Shown piece after piece: positions 35,936 to 44,346 of a stretch of DNA of 64,000 bases (positions are counted from its first letter, which is position 1; every line of letters begins with the position of its first letter). Both the position numbers and the translations under genes were made by a program. This stretch comes from Pseudomonas sp. S37 (GTDB lineage Bacteria; Pseudomonadota; Gammaproteobacteria; Pseudomonadales; Pseudomonadaceae), in the NCBI RefSeq assembly GCF_016658545.1, contig NZ_JACVZC010000020.1, positions 1 to 64,000 of the forward strand, written 5' to 3'. The notes under the pieces are model-generated. The model was given only the letters and a program-made list of their open reading frames with translations, searched no databases and was not told where the DNA came from.

Positions 35936-36457
35936 TCACTGCAGCGACAACATCATCGTCTTGGGAGATAGCTCGGGACAGCGCTTGAAGCCGGCATACC
36001 TGGCGTAGAACTGCTCCAGGCGTTCGGTCAGTGGATGCACGATCATTGCGACACAACCCACGACTTCCGAGGCCACCAGCGCTCTTTCAATCGCATCCTG
36101 CAACAGATCGGTAGCCACACCCTGCCCGGCAACCTGTCGGGTCACACCCATGCGCCCCAGGACAACCACCGGCAGATGGTCAGGCGCGTTGCGGCGCAGG
36201 CGAGCCGATACGCCATGACCACGCGCAACCGAGCCGTTCGATAGCGTGTAGAAGCCGGCAACCACATGGCTGCCTGCAAAACAGGTGACATAAACCACAG
36301 CATGCTTGGCCTCTTGGGCCTTCAGTGCCTTGTCCCACAGGTAGCTGTTGATCGACGTTTCGCCACAATCGAACTGGCTCAGGTCATGTAACGTGTTCAA
36401 GACCTGCGGAGCGCTCAGCGCCAGCGCTTCGGCCTTGCCAGCAGCTTCTTCACGCAT
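35936..36457 (-). CDS. GNAT acetyltransferase toxin (TacT/AtaT type)
   Basis: 173 residues. The acetyl-CoA-binding motif VTRQVAGQGVATDLL (Q-x-x-G-x-G-x-A, about 105-120) and the C-terminal FYARYAGFKRCP are standard for GNAT toxins that acetylate aminoacyl-tRNA. The start ATG at 36457 has AGGAGC upstream and lies inside the antitoxin gene (43-base overlap). The pairing with a DUF1778 protein is the defining context of TacAT-like modules. Confidence 0.87.
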   Translation of the reverse strand: MREEAAGKAEALALSAPQVLNTLHDLSQFDCGETSINSYLWDKALKAQEAKHAVVYVTCFAGSHVVAGFYTLSNGSVARGHGVSARLRRNAPDHLPVVVLGRMGVTRQVAGQGVATDLLQDAIERALVASEVVGCVAMIVHPLTERLEQFYARYAGFKRCPELSPKTMMLSLQ

Positions 36458-36705
36458 TCATTGCTCCTGATCCGGTTATCTTCCAATGCCTGGGTGAATG
36501 TGTCGAAGGCTGCGTCATCGAGCAGGAACAGACGCCGTTCCATCAACACTTCCTCGGCACGCTTGCATGCCGCCTCCAGCACGAAACTGGTGCGGTCACC
36601 GCCTACGATTTCTACCGCAGCGTCGATCAGGTCGCGCCTGTGCTCGGCAACCCGCATGTTCAAAGGCACCGCTTTGCTGCGGTCGCGCGTTTGAATATCA
36701 CTCAT
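36415..36705 (-). CDS. DUF1778 antitoxin (TacA type)
   Basis: 96 residues from the ATG at 36705 with AAGGAGA upstream (MSDIQTRDRSKAVPLNMRVAEHRR). The N-terminal ribbon-helix-helix (about 13-55, PLNMRVAEHRRDLIDAAVEI) should bind the operator; the C-terminal tail (FDTFTQALEDNR) is the toxin-neutralising part of the family. It overlaps the toxin gene by 43 bases, so the two are translated together. Confidence 0.88.
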   Translation of the reverse strand: MSDIQTRDRSKAVPLNMRVAEHRRDLIDAAVEIVGGDRTSFVLEAACKRAEEVLMERRLFLLDDAAFDTFTQALEDNRIRSNECVKKLLARPKRWR

Positions 36706-36931
36706 GGATGTCTCCTTGCCCGTTCCACGCGGGCCATGTATCCCGACTGGGTCCGTCAAGATGAAATAAGGGTAGCTCGCTGTAACGCATTTGTGTAGAT
36801 GTAAATCTGATTGCGTTACGAACGGTCATTCTTCATCGAGGGTGATACTGGCTTTCGCGTGACTTTCCCCTCTACCCGCTAAGTCCCACTCCCTGGTACC
36901 CCCACAATCACAACACCAGGCCGGACCACCC

Positions 36932-38149
36932 ATGCACCCTCAACGCACTGCCTTGCACAACGAACTGCACGCCCGCCCGTCGCTGTACTTCGACGGCCCG
37001 GCGCATGTCTTCCACCTGGCCCTGCTCGGCGGCGATGCGGCCTGTGCGGCACTGCTGCAGCGTTGCTGCCCGGATGCCCCAGACATCGCAGCTGCCCAAG
37101 GCATCACCTGCCTGGATGGCCACCCGTTCAAGTGGGAACGGCACACCGAATTCTTCACCTTGACCCTGGTGGTGCCCTGCACTGTCGCCGACACCGAGTG
37201 GCAAGCCCTGCCACCGGTGCTGGCCGAAGCCATTGCCCCGCAGGCAGCACAAGTGATCAATGCGGTGCAGGTGCTGGTACGCGACGAACAGGGGCTGGAC
37301 TTGCACCATTACGGTTTCAAGGACCCGTGCGGCTCATGCGTCGGAGGGGGCGATGCGGTGGTGTGGAGCGATTTCCGCCTGACCGAGGACGGTACCAATC
37401 GCTTCCTGTTCATCAATCGCCGCCTCAATGCCTACCGCCAGGGCCGCATGATCCGCCGCCTGCTGGAGATCGAGACGTACCGCATGATGGCCTCGCTGAC
37501 CCTGACCACGGCCAAGCAACTGAGCCAGGAACTGGACGCCTTCGACAAGACCCTGGTGAACCTCTCCGAGCGCAGTGCCGGCGGCGATGGGCATGATTCC
37601 AAAGGTTTGCTGGAAGCCATTGCCCACCTGTCACGCCAGGTGGTCAGCCGCACGGTAAAAACCCGCCACCGCTTCGGCGCCACCCAGGCCTATGCGCAAC
37701 TGGTGTTCGAGCGCCTGGGCGAGTTGCGCGAAAGCCACGTGGGTGACTGCCAGCGCCTGGGGGTGTTCATCGAGCGCCGGTTCAAGCCGACCGTGCGCTA
37801 CTGCGCAGCCACCGAGCAGCGGCTGGAGCAACTGGCGAAGAACGTGGCCAACCTGGGCGACCTGCTACAGGCGCGGGTACAAGTGGAGATGGAAGAGCAG
37901 AACGCCGGGATTTTGCACAGCCTCAATGCCCGGGCGGATGCACAGGTGAAGATCCAGCGGGCGGTGGAGGGGCTGTCGATCATTGCCATCACCTACTACC
38001 TGCTGAACCTGTTCAAGCTGCTGTATGGCGGGCTGAATGTGCTGGGGTTGGGGCTGACGGCGCGGGACGGGTTGTTGGCCATGGCGCCGCCGGTGCTGCT
38101 GGTGCTTTTGGTGATATTGCTTCGGATCAGGCAGGCCAAGCAGCATTGA
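36932..38149 (+). CDS. DUF3422 membrane-anchored protein
   Basis: 405 residues beginning MHPQRTALHNELHARPSLYFDGPAHVFHLA, the signature opening of DUF3422. The middle (about 200-345) is helical. The C-terminus has two hydrophobic segments (IIAITYYLLNLFKLLYGG and LLAMAPPVLLVLLVILLRI), so it is probably tethered to the inner membrane with a large cytoplasmic domain. Function is not known. It stands alone between the toxin-antitoxin pair and a REP pair. Confidence 0.88.
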   Translation: MHPQRTALHNELHARPSLYFDGPAHVFHLALLGGDAACAALLQRCCPDAPDIAAAQGITCLDGHPFKWERHTEFFTLTLVVPCTVADTEWQALPPVLAEAIAPQAAQVINAVQVLVRDEQGLDLHHYGFKDPCGSCVGGGDAVVWSDFRLTEDGTNRFLFINRRLNAYRQGRMIRRLLEIETYRMMASLTLTTAKQLSQELDAFDKTLVNLSERSAGGDGHDSKGLLEAIAHLSRQVVSRTVKTRHRFGATQAYAQLVFERLGELRESHVGDCQRLGVFIERRFKPTVRYCAATEQRLEQLAKNVANLGDLLQARVQVEMEEQNAGILHSLNARADAQVKIQRAVEGLSIIAITYYLLNLFKLLYGGLNVLGLGLTARDGLLAMAPPVLLVLLVILLRIRQAKQH

Positions 38150-38161
38150 GGCGATAGGGGA

Positions 38162-38251
38162 TTGTGGGAGCGGACTTGCCCCGCGAAGCAGGCGACGCGG
38201 TTCATGGCACCGGCTTTGCCGGTGTTCGCGGGACAAGCCCGCTCCCACAAC
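38162..38251. repeat. REP pair (GTGGGAGCGGACTTGCC variant)
   Basis: TTGTGGGAGCGGACTTGCCC and the opposed copy CGCGGGACAAGCCCGCTCCC enclose CACCGGCTTTGCCGGTG. Confidence 0.85.
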
Positions 38252-38263
38252 TGCCCCCGACTG

Positions 38264-40675
38264 TCACACCGTTTCGTCAGCCGGTCGCACACCTTCCTGC
38301 ACCAACACCATGCTCTGCGGCGAAGACAGGGCAATGCCCTCGTCACGCAGCCGCCCAAGAATGGTGAACAGCAGGTCGCTGCGGGTACCCGATACCTGGC
38401 GCGGCCCGGCCACATAACCACTGACCGCGATCACCATGCCATTGCTGGTCAAGTCTTTGAACGACACCGAGCTGGCAGGCGCGTCCAGAATCGCCTCATG
38501 TTCGTGGTAAGCCGCCAGCAGCAGCTCGCGCACACGGTTGGCATCGGTTTCCAGCGGCAGGGTCAGGGTAATACCGACCACACCCAGGGCATTGCCCATG
38601 GTCACGTTACGCACGTTCTGCGAGATGAACTGCGAGTTGGGCACGATCACCGTGGAACGGTCAGACATCTGGATCTCGGTGGCGCGCACGTTGATGCGGC
38701 GGATATCGCCCTCGACACCCGCCAGGCTGACCCAGTCGCCCACCTTCACCGGGCGCTCGGTCAGCAGGATCAGGCCGGAGATGAAGTTCTGCACAATCTG
38801 CTGCAGGCCAAAACCGATACCGACCGACAGGGCACTGACCACCCAGGTCAGGCTTGTGAGGTTGATACGCAGGGTCGACATCACCAGCATGGCCAGGAAA
38901 ATGAACCCAAGGTAGCCCACCAGGGTGACCAGCGAAGCGCGCATGCCGGCATCCATGTCGGTTTCCGGCAGCAGGCGCTCACTCAGCCAGCGCTTGACCA
39001 CACGAATGGCGAACATGCCGCCCAGGAAGATCCCCAGCGCCAGCAGAATGTCCTGCGGCACGATGTTCAGGTTGCCCAGCAATTTGCCGCCGGTACCGTC
39101 CCAGTCGCCCAGGCTGAGCAGCAACTCGCTGGGGCTGGTGCCCGACGGCATCAGCGCCAGCAGCAGTGCCAGGAACAGCACCACGGTACGGCCGATACCG
39201 GCCAGGATGGTGCTGGCCTGGGCCTGGTGACGTGGCGCCAGCCCCAGGGTCGAGGCCAGCGCCAGGCCGCCTGGCTGGCGCGGCGACAGCAGGGTTTCGC
39301 ACAGGTCGCCGAAGAAGGTGGTCAGCAGGTAGGCACAGGTGATCACCAGGCTGACCCACAGCAGCTTGGCCGTAAGGAAATAAGCCAGGGTCAGGTAGCC
39401 GGTCACCAGTGCCAGCAAAATGAGCGCCAGCCAGATGACCATCACGAACGGAATCAACCCAGCCAGGCCGGTGGGGCGCTCCAGGTCATGCTTGCGCAAG
39501 GTGCGGCGGTAGCGCAGCAGCGCACCGGCAAAGATCATCGCCACGACCAGCGCGGTCAGCCCGTTCACTGCCACGGTCAGCGCCAGGCTGGCACCGATCA
39601 CGCTGTTCATGCGCTCCATGGTCATCATGACCATCAGCGCCAGCGCCAGGACCTTGGGGAACCAGCCCAGCGCGCTGGCCACTTCGTCGTGAATCGGCGG
39701 CAGGCGCCAGGACGGGCGCTGCAGCATCAGCATGGCGCGGCCCAGGCCCGTGATGAAGGCGCTGAACACCACCAGGGCCAGAATGTGGTTGACCAGACTG
39801 GCGATGTCGGTGCCCAGCTCGGCGCTGCTCTCCAGGCCCCAGCGCAGCAGTGAAACCGAGCCGGCGATGGTGCCCAGGGTCGCCAGGCTCACGCCCAGGG
39901 CCAAGGCACTGCGGCGCAGGCGGCCCTCGGGCAGCCAGCTGACCATGGCACTGGCCAGCAGCCGTTCGATCCAGCGGCGCACCAAGGTCCAGACCAGGAT
40001 GGCCGCTACCAGGCTGGCAATGAACAGCCAGCGGTGTTCGGCGCTGAAGGCGCTGCCGATGGCATCGGCCGCCTCGCCACGCAGGTCGCGCAGGCGCGCC
40101 ACGTCATCCTGGGTGGGGCGGATGATGCTCTGCCAGAACGCCGGGCTCAGCGGCGTGGCTGCACGGCTGGTGATTTGCGAGTTGAACTGGCTGCGGCGCA
40201 GGTTGACGATCTGCGTGGACAGGTCGCGGGCCGACTGGGTCAGCTTGGTGGCCTGGTCCTGCTGGGCCACCAGGGCCTTTTTCTCGGCCTCAAGCGCTTT
40301 GCGCTGCTGGGTCAGGGTGACGGCTTCGTCCGGCTGGGCCGGGCCAATCACCTTGAGCTTGTCGTCGAGCTTTTCCACATCGGTGGTGCGCTGCGCACTC
40401 AGGGCATCAGCCTGGCGTTGAACCTGCATGGCTGCCAGACGCAACTGCGACAGCATGTCGTCATTGGCTTCGCTGGTAACGCCCTGGCGAATCTGGTCCA
40501 GACGATCGCTCAACTGCTCGATGCTGGCGTTCTCATCCAGTGCGGAGGCTTCGGCACTGGCCAGGTTGGCCAACGGTGTGGCCGGGGCTGCCCAGGCCGG
40601 GCTAGCGAGCACCAGCAGCAGGGCCAGCATGGCCATCAGGCCAGGGCAAAAACGGGCAAGGCTGACACGCCTCAT
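38264..40675 (-). CDS. Large MscS-family mechanosensitive channel (DUF3772)
   Basis: 803 residues. Signal peptide to about 30 (LASPAWAAPA), a periplasmic coiled-coil DUF3772 region (to about 200), some ten hydrophobic segments and the MscS core near 575-700 (TWVVSALSVGIGFGLQQIVQNFISGLILLTERPVKVGDWV split over the pore helix and beta domain). A cytoplasmic alpha-beta domain ends the protein. It belongs to the long MscK/YbiO-like class and should open under membrane tension in hypo-osmotic shock. No operon partners are seen. Confidence 0.92.
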   Translation of the reverse strand: MRRVSLARFCPGLMAMLALLLVLASPAWAAPATPLANLASAEASALDENASIEQLSDRLDQIRQGVTSEANDDMLSQLRLAAMQVQRQADALSAQRTTDVEKLDDKLKVIGPAQPDEAVTLTQQRKALEAEKKALVAQQDQATKLTQSARDLSTQIVNLRRSQFNSQITSRAATPLSPAFWQSIIRPTQDDVARLRDLRGEAADAIGSAFSAEHRWLFIASLVAAILVWTLVRRWIERLLASAMVSWLPEGRLRRSALALGVSLATLGTIAGSVSLLRWGLESSAELGTDIASLVNHILALVVFSAFITGLGRAMLMLQRPSWRLPPIHDEVASALGWFPKVLALALMVMMTMERMNSVIGASLALTVAVNGLTALVVAMIFAGALLRYRRTLRKHDLERPTGLAGLIPFVMVIWLALILLALVTGYLTLAYFLTAKLLWVSLVITCAYLLTTFFGDLCETLLSPRQPGGLALASTLGLAPRHQAQASTILAGIGRTVVLFLALLLALMPSGTSPSELLLSLGDWDGTGGKLLGNLNIVPQDILLALGIFLGGMFAIRVVKRWLSERLLPETDMDAGMRASLVTLVGYLGFIFLAMLVMSTLRINLTSLTWVVSALSVGIGFGLQQIVQNFISGLILLTERPVKVGDWVSLAGVEGDIRRINVRATEIQMSDRSTVIVPNSQFISQNVRNVTMGNALGVVGITLTLPLETDANRVRELLLAAYHEHEAILDAPASSVSFKDLTSNGMVIAVSGYVAGPRQVSGTRSDLLFTILGRLRDEGIALSSPQSMVLVQEGVRPADETV

Positions 40676-40731
40676 CGAATATTCCTCTTTACAATTCGAT
40701 TTGGCGGGGGATTCTACGCGGCTTCAAGCGT

Positions 40732-41790
40732 TCAGGAGAGTGCCGTTTCTCGCTTCAGCAGTTGCTGTTTGCGTTCGACGCCCCAGCGGTAACCGCTGAT
40801 GTCGCCATCGCGGCGCACCACACGGTGGCAGGGAATGGCCACGGCGATGTGGTTGGCCGCACACGCCATGGCGACCGCACGCACGGCCTTGGGGGCGCCG
40901 ATGCGTTCGGCGATATCGGTATAGCTGACCCGGCAGCCGGCCGGCACCTCGCGCAGGGCCTGCCACACCCGCTCCTGAAACGCCGTGCCTTGTACATCCA
41001 GCGGCAACGCCAGGCCCAGCGCCGGGGCCTCGACAAAGCCAATCACTTCGGCGACCAGCCGTTCGTAGGCACTGTCGCCACCGATCAGGTGGGCCTTGGG
41101 GAACTGGTCTTGCAGATCCTGAAGCAGTGCTTCGGGGTCATCGCCCAGCAGGATCGCGCAAATGCCTTTGTCACTTTGTGCCACCAGGATTGCGCCCAGC
41201 GAGCACTGACCAAGGGCAAAGTGGATAGTCGCCCCGGCACCGCCGGCCCGGTAGTCCCGGGGGCGCATGCCCAGGCGCTGGTCGGCGCTGGCGTAGAAGC
41301 GGCTGTTGGAGTTGTAACCGGCGTCGTAGATAGCGTCGGTAACCGAGCGCTGGCCGTCTTCCAGGTGCGCACGCAAGCGCCGGGTGCGAAAGGCGGTGGC
41401 GTAGGCCTTGGGGGTAACGCCGGTTTCGGCCTTGAACAGCCGGTGCAGGTGGAAGGGGCTGACCGCCAGTTGCGCGCTGAGCTGGTCAAGGCTGGGTGCC
41501 GGTTCGCTGGTTTCGATCAGGCGGCAGGCACGGGTAACCAGCTGGCTGTGGCGGGTGGCGCTGGCCTTGGGGGTGCTGGAGCAGCGCTTGCACGCGCGGT
41601 AGCCGGCGGCTTCGGCGGCAGCGGCGGTGTCGTAGAATTCGACGTTGCTGCGCTTGGCCAGGCGGGACTTGCAGTTGGGGTGGCAGTAGATGCCGGTGGT
41701 GCGTACGGCGTAGACGAAATGGCCGGTGGCGGTGGCGTCGCGGGACTCGACGGCTTGCCAGCGTTGGTCGGGGGTGGTGTAAGGGTTCAT
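40732..41790 (-). CDS. ada: Bifunctional Ada: regulator and O6-methylguanine-DNA methyltransferase
   Basis: 352 residues from the ATG at 41790 (MNPYTTPDQRWQAVESRD). The N-terminal Ada zinc domain has the Cys set (TTGIYCHPNCKSRLAKRSNVEF...ACKRC; methyl-accepting Cys near 38). An AraC-type HTH follows (SLDQLSAQLAVSPFHLHRLFKAETGVTP). The C-terminal methyltransferase domain has the acceptor Cys in AVAIPCHRVVRRDGDISGYRWG near 320. It repairs O6-methylguanine and phosphotriesters and activates the alkylation response. alkA follows after a REP pair. Confidence 0.95.
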   Translation of the reverse strand: MNPYTTPDQRWQAVESRDATATGHFVYAVRTTGIYCHPNCKSRLAKRSNVEFYDTAAAAEAAGYRACKRCSSTPKASATRHSQLVTRACRLIETSEPAPSLDQLSAQLAVSPFHLHRLFKAETGVTPKAYATAFRTRRLRAHLEDGQRSVTDAIYDAGYNSNSRFYASADQRLGMRPRDYRAGGAGATIHFALGQCSLGAILVAQSDKGICAILLGDDPEALLQDLQDQFPKAHLIGGDSAYERLVAEVIGFVEAPALGLALPLDVQGTAFQERVWQALREVPAGCRVSYTDIAERIGAPKAVRAVAMACAANHIAVAIPCHRVVRRDGDISGYRWGVERKQQLLKRETALS

Positions 41791-41820
41791 TGGTTTCGTT
41801 TCCGTTTCCGTTTCGGTTGT

Positions 41821-41923
41821 TGCCTGTGCCGGCCCTTTCGCGGGTGAACCCGCTCCCACAGAGATAGTGCAGCACTGATAACTGTGGGAGCGGGTTCACC
41901 CGCGAAGAGGCCCGCACAGGCAA
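41821..41923. repeat. REP pair (CGCGGGTGAACCCGC class)
   Basis: CCTTTCGCGGGTGAACCCGC and the opposed GTGGGAGCGGGTTCACCCGC lie between alkA and ada. Confidence 0.85.
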
Positions 41924-41933
41924 CGCAAGAACT

Positions 41934-42560
41934 TCAGGCCCGCCACAGGTACCAGGCCGCCACGGTACGGTACGGCCGCCAACCGCCCCCCAGCGAGCGC
42001 ATCTGCGCTGGCGTCGGCGCCTTGTCCAGGCCCTTTAACCGGCGATACCCCTCACGCACACCAAAATCATCCACCGGCAGAATGTCCGAGCGCTCAAGGC
42101 TATAGATCAGCAGCATCTCCACCGTCCACCGCCCTACCCCACGCAGCGCCACCAGGCGTTCGATCAAGGCTTCGTCAGCCATGGCCAATGCCTCGTCACG
42201 CGTGGGCACCAGGCCCTCCAGGCGGGCCTGCGCAATGCCCTGGATCGTCGTCATCTTGCTCGCCGAGAAGCCACAGGCGCGCATATCTTCCGGGGCAAGC
42301 GCCAACAACTGTTCCGGCTTTGGAAATGCACCTTCCGGAAACAGCGCCAGTAGCCGGCCAAGAATCGCCTCGGCAGCACGGGCATGCAGTTGCTGGTAGG
42401 CAATCGCCCGCACCAGCGCCTCGTAAGGTTCGCGCCCCGGCGTGGCCTGGTGCAGGCAAGGCCCGGTCGCCGCGATATGCCGCGACCAGTCCGGGTCAAG
42501 CGAGGCCAGGTGTTCGCTGGCCTCGCGGTAGGCTTCTGGCGAAAGGTCGGCGAGGATCAT
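41934..42560 (-). CDS. alkA: DNA-3-methyladenine glycosylase II
   Basis: 208 residues of the AlkA/Mag short form without the N-terminal AlkA domain. The helix-hairpin-helix-GPD core is intact: LVALRGVGRWTVEMLLIYSL, then the catalytic Asp in LPVDDFGVREGYRRLKG. It excises alkylated bases. With ada upstream in the same direction it forms an alkylation-repair pair, separated by a REP pair. Confidence 0.92.
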   Translation of the reverse strand: MILADLSPEAYREASEHLASLDPDWSRHIAATGPCLHQATPGREPYEALVRAIAYQQLHARAAEAILGRLLALFPEGAFPKPEQLLALAPEDMRACGFSASKMTTIQGIAQARLEGLVPTRDEALAMADEALIERLVALRGVGRWTVEMLLIYSLERSDILPVDDFGVREGYRRLKGLDKAPTPAQMRSLGGGWRPYRTVAAWYLWRA

Positions 42561-42679
42561 GGCACCTCCATCAAGTCGATTGCAGGTCCAGCTTAGCGCA
42601 GCCGTTCATCGGGTAAACGCCGGTTCTTGCGCGGCTAATTCCTGGCATACCATTGCTCCGCGCCAGCCTCCCCGCATAG

Positions 42680-42700
42680 AATTGAGAACTGTTCACATTC
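42680..42700 (+). promoter_or_regulatory. Fur-box-like site upstream of the orphan sigma gene
   Basis: ATTGAGAACTGTTCACATTC contains near-palindromic TGAGAAC/GTTCACA arms around a central T, like Fur operators of FecI-type genes. It lies 30-50 bases before the sigma ATG. Confidence 0.55.
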
Positions 42701-42731
42701 ACACTCAACATGGGACCGGGCCTTCGCAACG

Positions 42732-43247
42732 ATGCAGATCAACGACACGCTCAAACCGGCCGAGGTCGCTCTGCTCTACCAGTCCCACCATGCCTGGCTG
42801 CGCGGCTGGCTGCGTAACCGGGTGGGCTGCAGCGAACAGGCTGCAGACCTGGCACAGGATACCTTTGTACGCGTATTGCGCGCTCGCCAGGTGTCGCCAC
42901 TGAAAGAGCCGCGTGCCTACCTGAGCAGCATCGCCCGTGGCTTGATGATCGACCAGTTTCGCCGCCGCGCGCTGGAGCGGGCCTACCACGAAAGCCTGGC
43001 CCACCTGCCCGAAGGCGAAGTGCCCAGCGAGGAGCACCGTCTGGTCATACTCGACGCCCTGGAGCGCCTGGACCGTGCCTTGCACCAGCTGAAACCACGT
43101 GCCCGCCAGGCATTCCTGCTGGCGCAACTGGACGGTATGAGCATCGTGCAGATCGCCCAGCACCTGCACGTGTCGCGGGCGACCATCGAGCGCGACCTGG
43201 CTACCGCGCTGGGCGTCTGCTACCGGTTGCGTTATGCCGACGCCTGA
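42732..43247 (+). CDS. FecI-like ECF sigma-70 factor (no adjacent receptor)
   Basis: 171 residues. Region 2 (LYQSHHAWLRGWLRNRVGCSEQAADLAQDTFVRVL) and region 4 (LDGMSIVQIAQHLHVSRATIERDLATAL) are intact. Its fecR partner starts 14 bases before its stop codon. Unlike the other sets, no TonB receptor follows; the next gene is a convergent MFS transporter. Its target must lie elsewhere. Confidence 0.94.
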   Translation: MQINDTLKPAEVALLYQSHHAWLRGWLRNRVGCSEQAADLAQDTFVRVLRARQVSPLKEPRAYLSSIARGLMIDQFRRRALERAYHESLAHLPEGEVPSEEHRLVILDALERLDRALHQLKPRARQAFLLAQLDGMSIVQIAQHLHVSRATIERDLATALGVCYRLRYADA

Positions 43248-44190
43248 TGGCACGCCTGCGCAGGCGCAGGTCGACCAGGCTATCGACTGGCTGGTAAAGC
43301 TGCGCTTTGACAGGCCATGCCCGCATACCGAGCGGCAGTTTCAGCAGTGGCTGGGCAGCCACCCGCATAACCCCATGGCCTGGCAGCGGGTCAGCCTGCT
43401 CAGCGACGAACTGGCCGGGCTGCCCAAGGACCTGAGCCGGCGTACCCTGGACGGCAGCCAGCAACAGCGCGTCAGCCGGCGCAGCCACCTCAAGCTGTTG
43501 GCGCTGCTGGCCGTGGGCGGCAGCCTGGGCTTCGCCGCGCGTGAACCGCTGGGCTTGCCTGAGCTACTGGCCGACAGTAGCACCGCTGTCGGTGAACGTC
43601 GCCAGCTGCAAGGTAGCGATGGCAGCCGTATCCAGCTGAACACAGCCAGCGCCATCGATTTGCAGTACAGCAGCGATCAGCGCCGCCTGGAGTTGGTACG
43701 CGGCGAGGTGAGCCTGGACAGTAACCCGGACGACAACCGCCCGTTCCGTATCGATACGCGCTTCGGCCCACTGGCCACTGTCGACGGCCAACTGCTGCTG
43801 CGAGAAAACAGCCAAGGCCTGCTGCTGGCGGTGCGCCGAGGAGAGGTCACGCTGTTCCCTGCATCGATCGCGGCACGGCAAGTGCTGCCAGGTGAGACCT
43901 TGCAAGTGTCGGCCAACGGCAGCTTCCAGGCCGTGACACTGCACAGCGACCCCTGGGGTTGGACTGACGGCGTACTCAGCGTGCAGCAGATGCCGCTGGG
44001 CGAGTTTATCGCCGAGCTGGCCCGCTATCGCCCCGGCTTGCTGCGCTGTGCGCCCGAGGTGGCGAACCTGAAGGTGTCTGGCACTTACCAGCTAGCTGAT
44101 ACCGGGGAGATCCTGCACCTGCTCAGCCATAGCCTGCCGGTGCGGGTTGAGTACCGCACGCGGTACTGGGTAAGTATCGGCGCAGCGTGA
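43234..44190 (+). CDS. FecR-family anti-sigma/sigma regulator (no adjacent receptor)
   Basis: 318 residues. N-terminus PAQAQVDQAIDWLVKLRFDRPCPHTERQFQQWLGSHPHNPMAWQRV, one membrane segment (LLALLAVGGSLGFA near 90), FecR domain (TAVGERRQLQGSDGSRIQLNTASAIDLQYSSD). The start ATG overlaps the sigma gene by 14 bases. It should receive a signal from a distant receptor. Confidence 0.93.
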   Translation: MPTPDGTPAQAQVDQAIDWLVKLRFDRPCPHTERQFQQWLGSHPHNPMAWQRVSLLSDELAGLPKDLSRRTLDGSQQQRVSRRSHLKLLALLAVGGSLGFAAREPLGLPELLADSSTAVGERRQLQGSDGSRIQLNTASAIDLQYSSDQRRLELVRGEVSLDSNPDDNRPFRIDTRFGPLATVDGQLLLRENSQGLLLAVRRGEVTLFPASIAARQVLPGETLQVSANGSFQAVTLHSDPWGWTDGVLSVQQMPLGEFIAELARYRPGLLRCAPEVANLKVSGTYQLADTGEILHLLSHSLPVRVEYRTRYWVSIGAA

Positions 44191-44204
44191 AGACTATTCG
44201 GTCC

Positions 44205-44323
44205 CTGTAGGAGTGGCCTTGTGTCGCGATAGGGCCGCAAAGCGGCCCCGGCAATATTTGCGGCGAAGCTGATATCGTGGGGCCGCTGCGCGCCCCTTTC
44301 GCGACGCAAGGCCGCTCCTACAA
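44205..44323. repeat. REP pair (GTGTCGCGAT class)
   Basis: CTGTAGGAGTGGCCTTGTGT to the opposed GCGACGCAAGGCCGCTCCTA; the left unit has diverged slightly (GGAGTGG). Confidence 0.88.
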
Positions 44324-44346
44324 AGGATCGCGCTGGCCTGGAAGTC

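Noticed and set aside
38162..39853. Plus-strand ORF antisense to the MscS channel gene
   Set aside because: The His/Gln-rich translation starts in a REP element and matches no known family.
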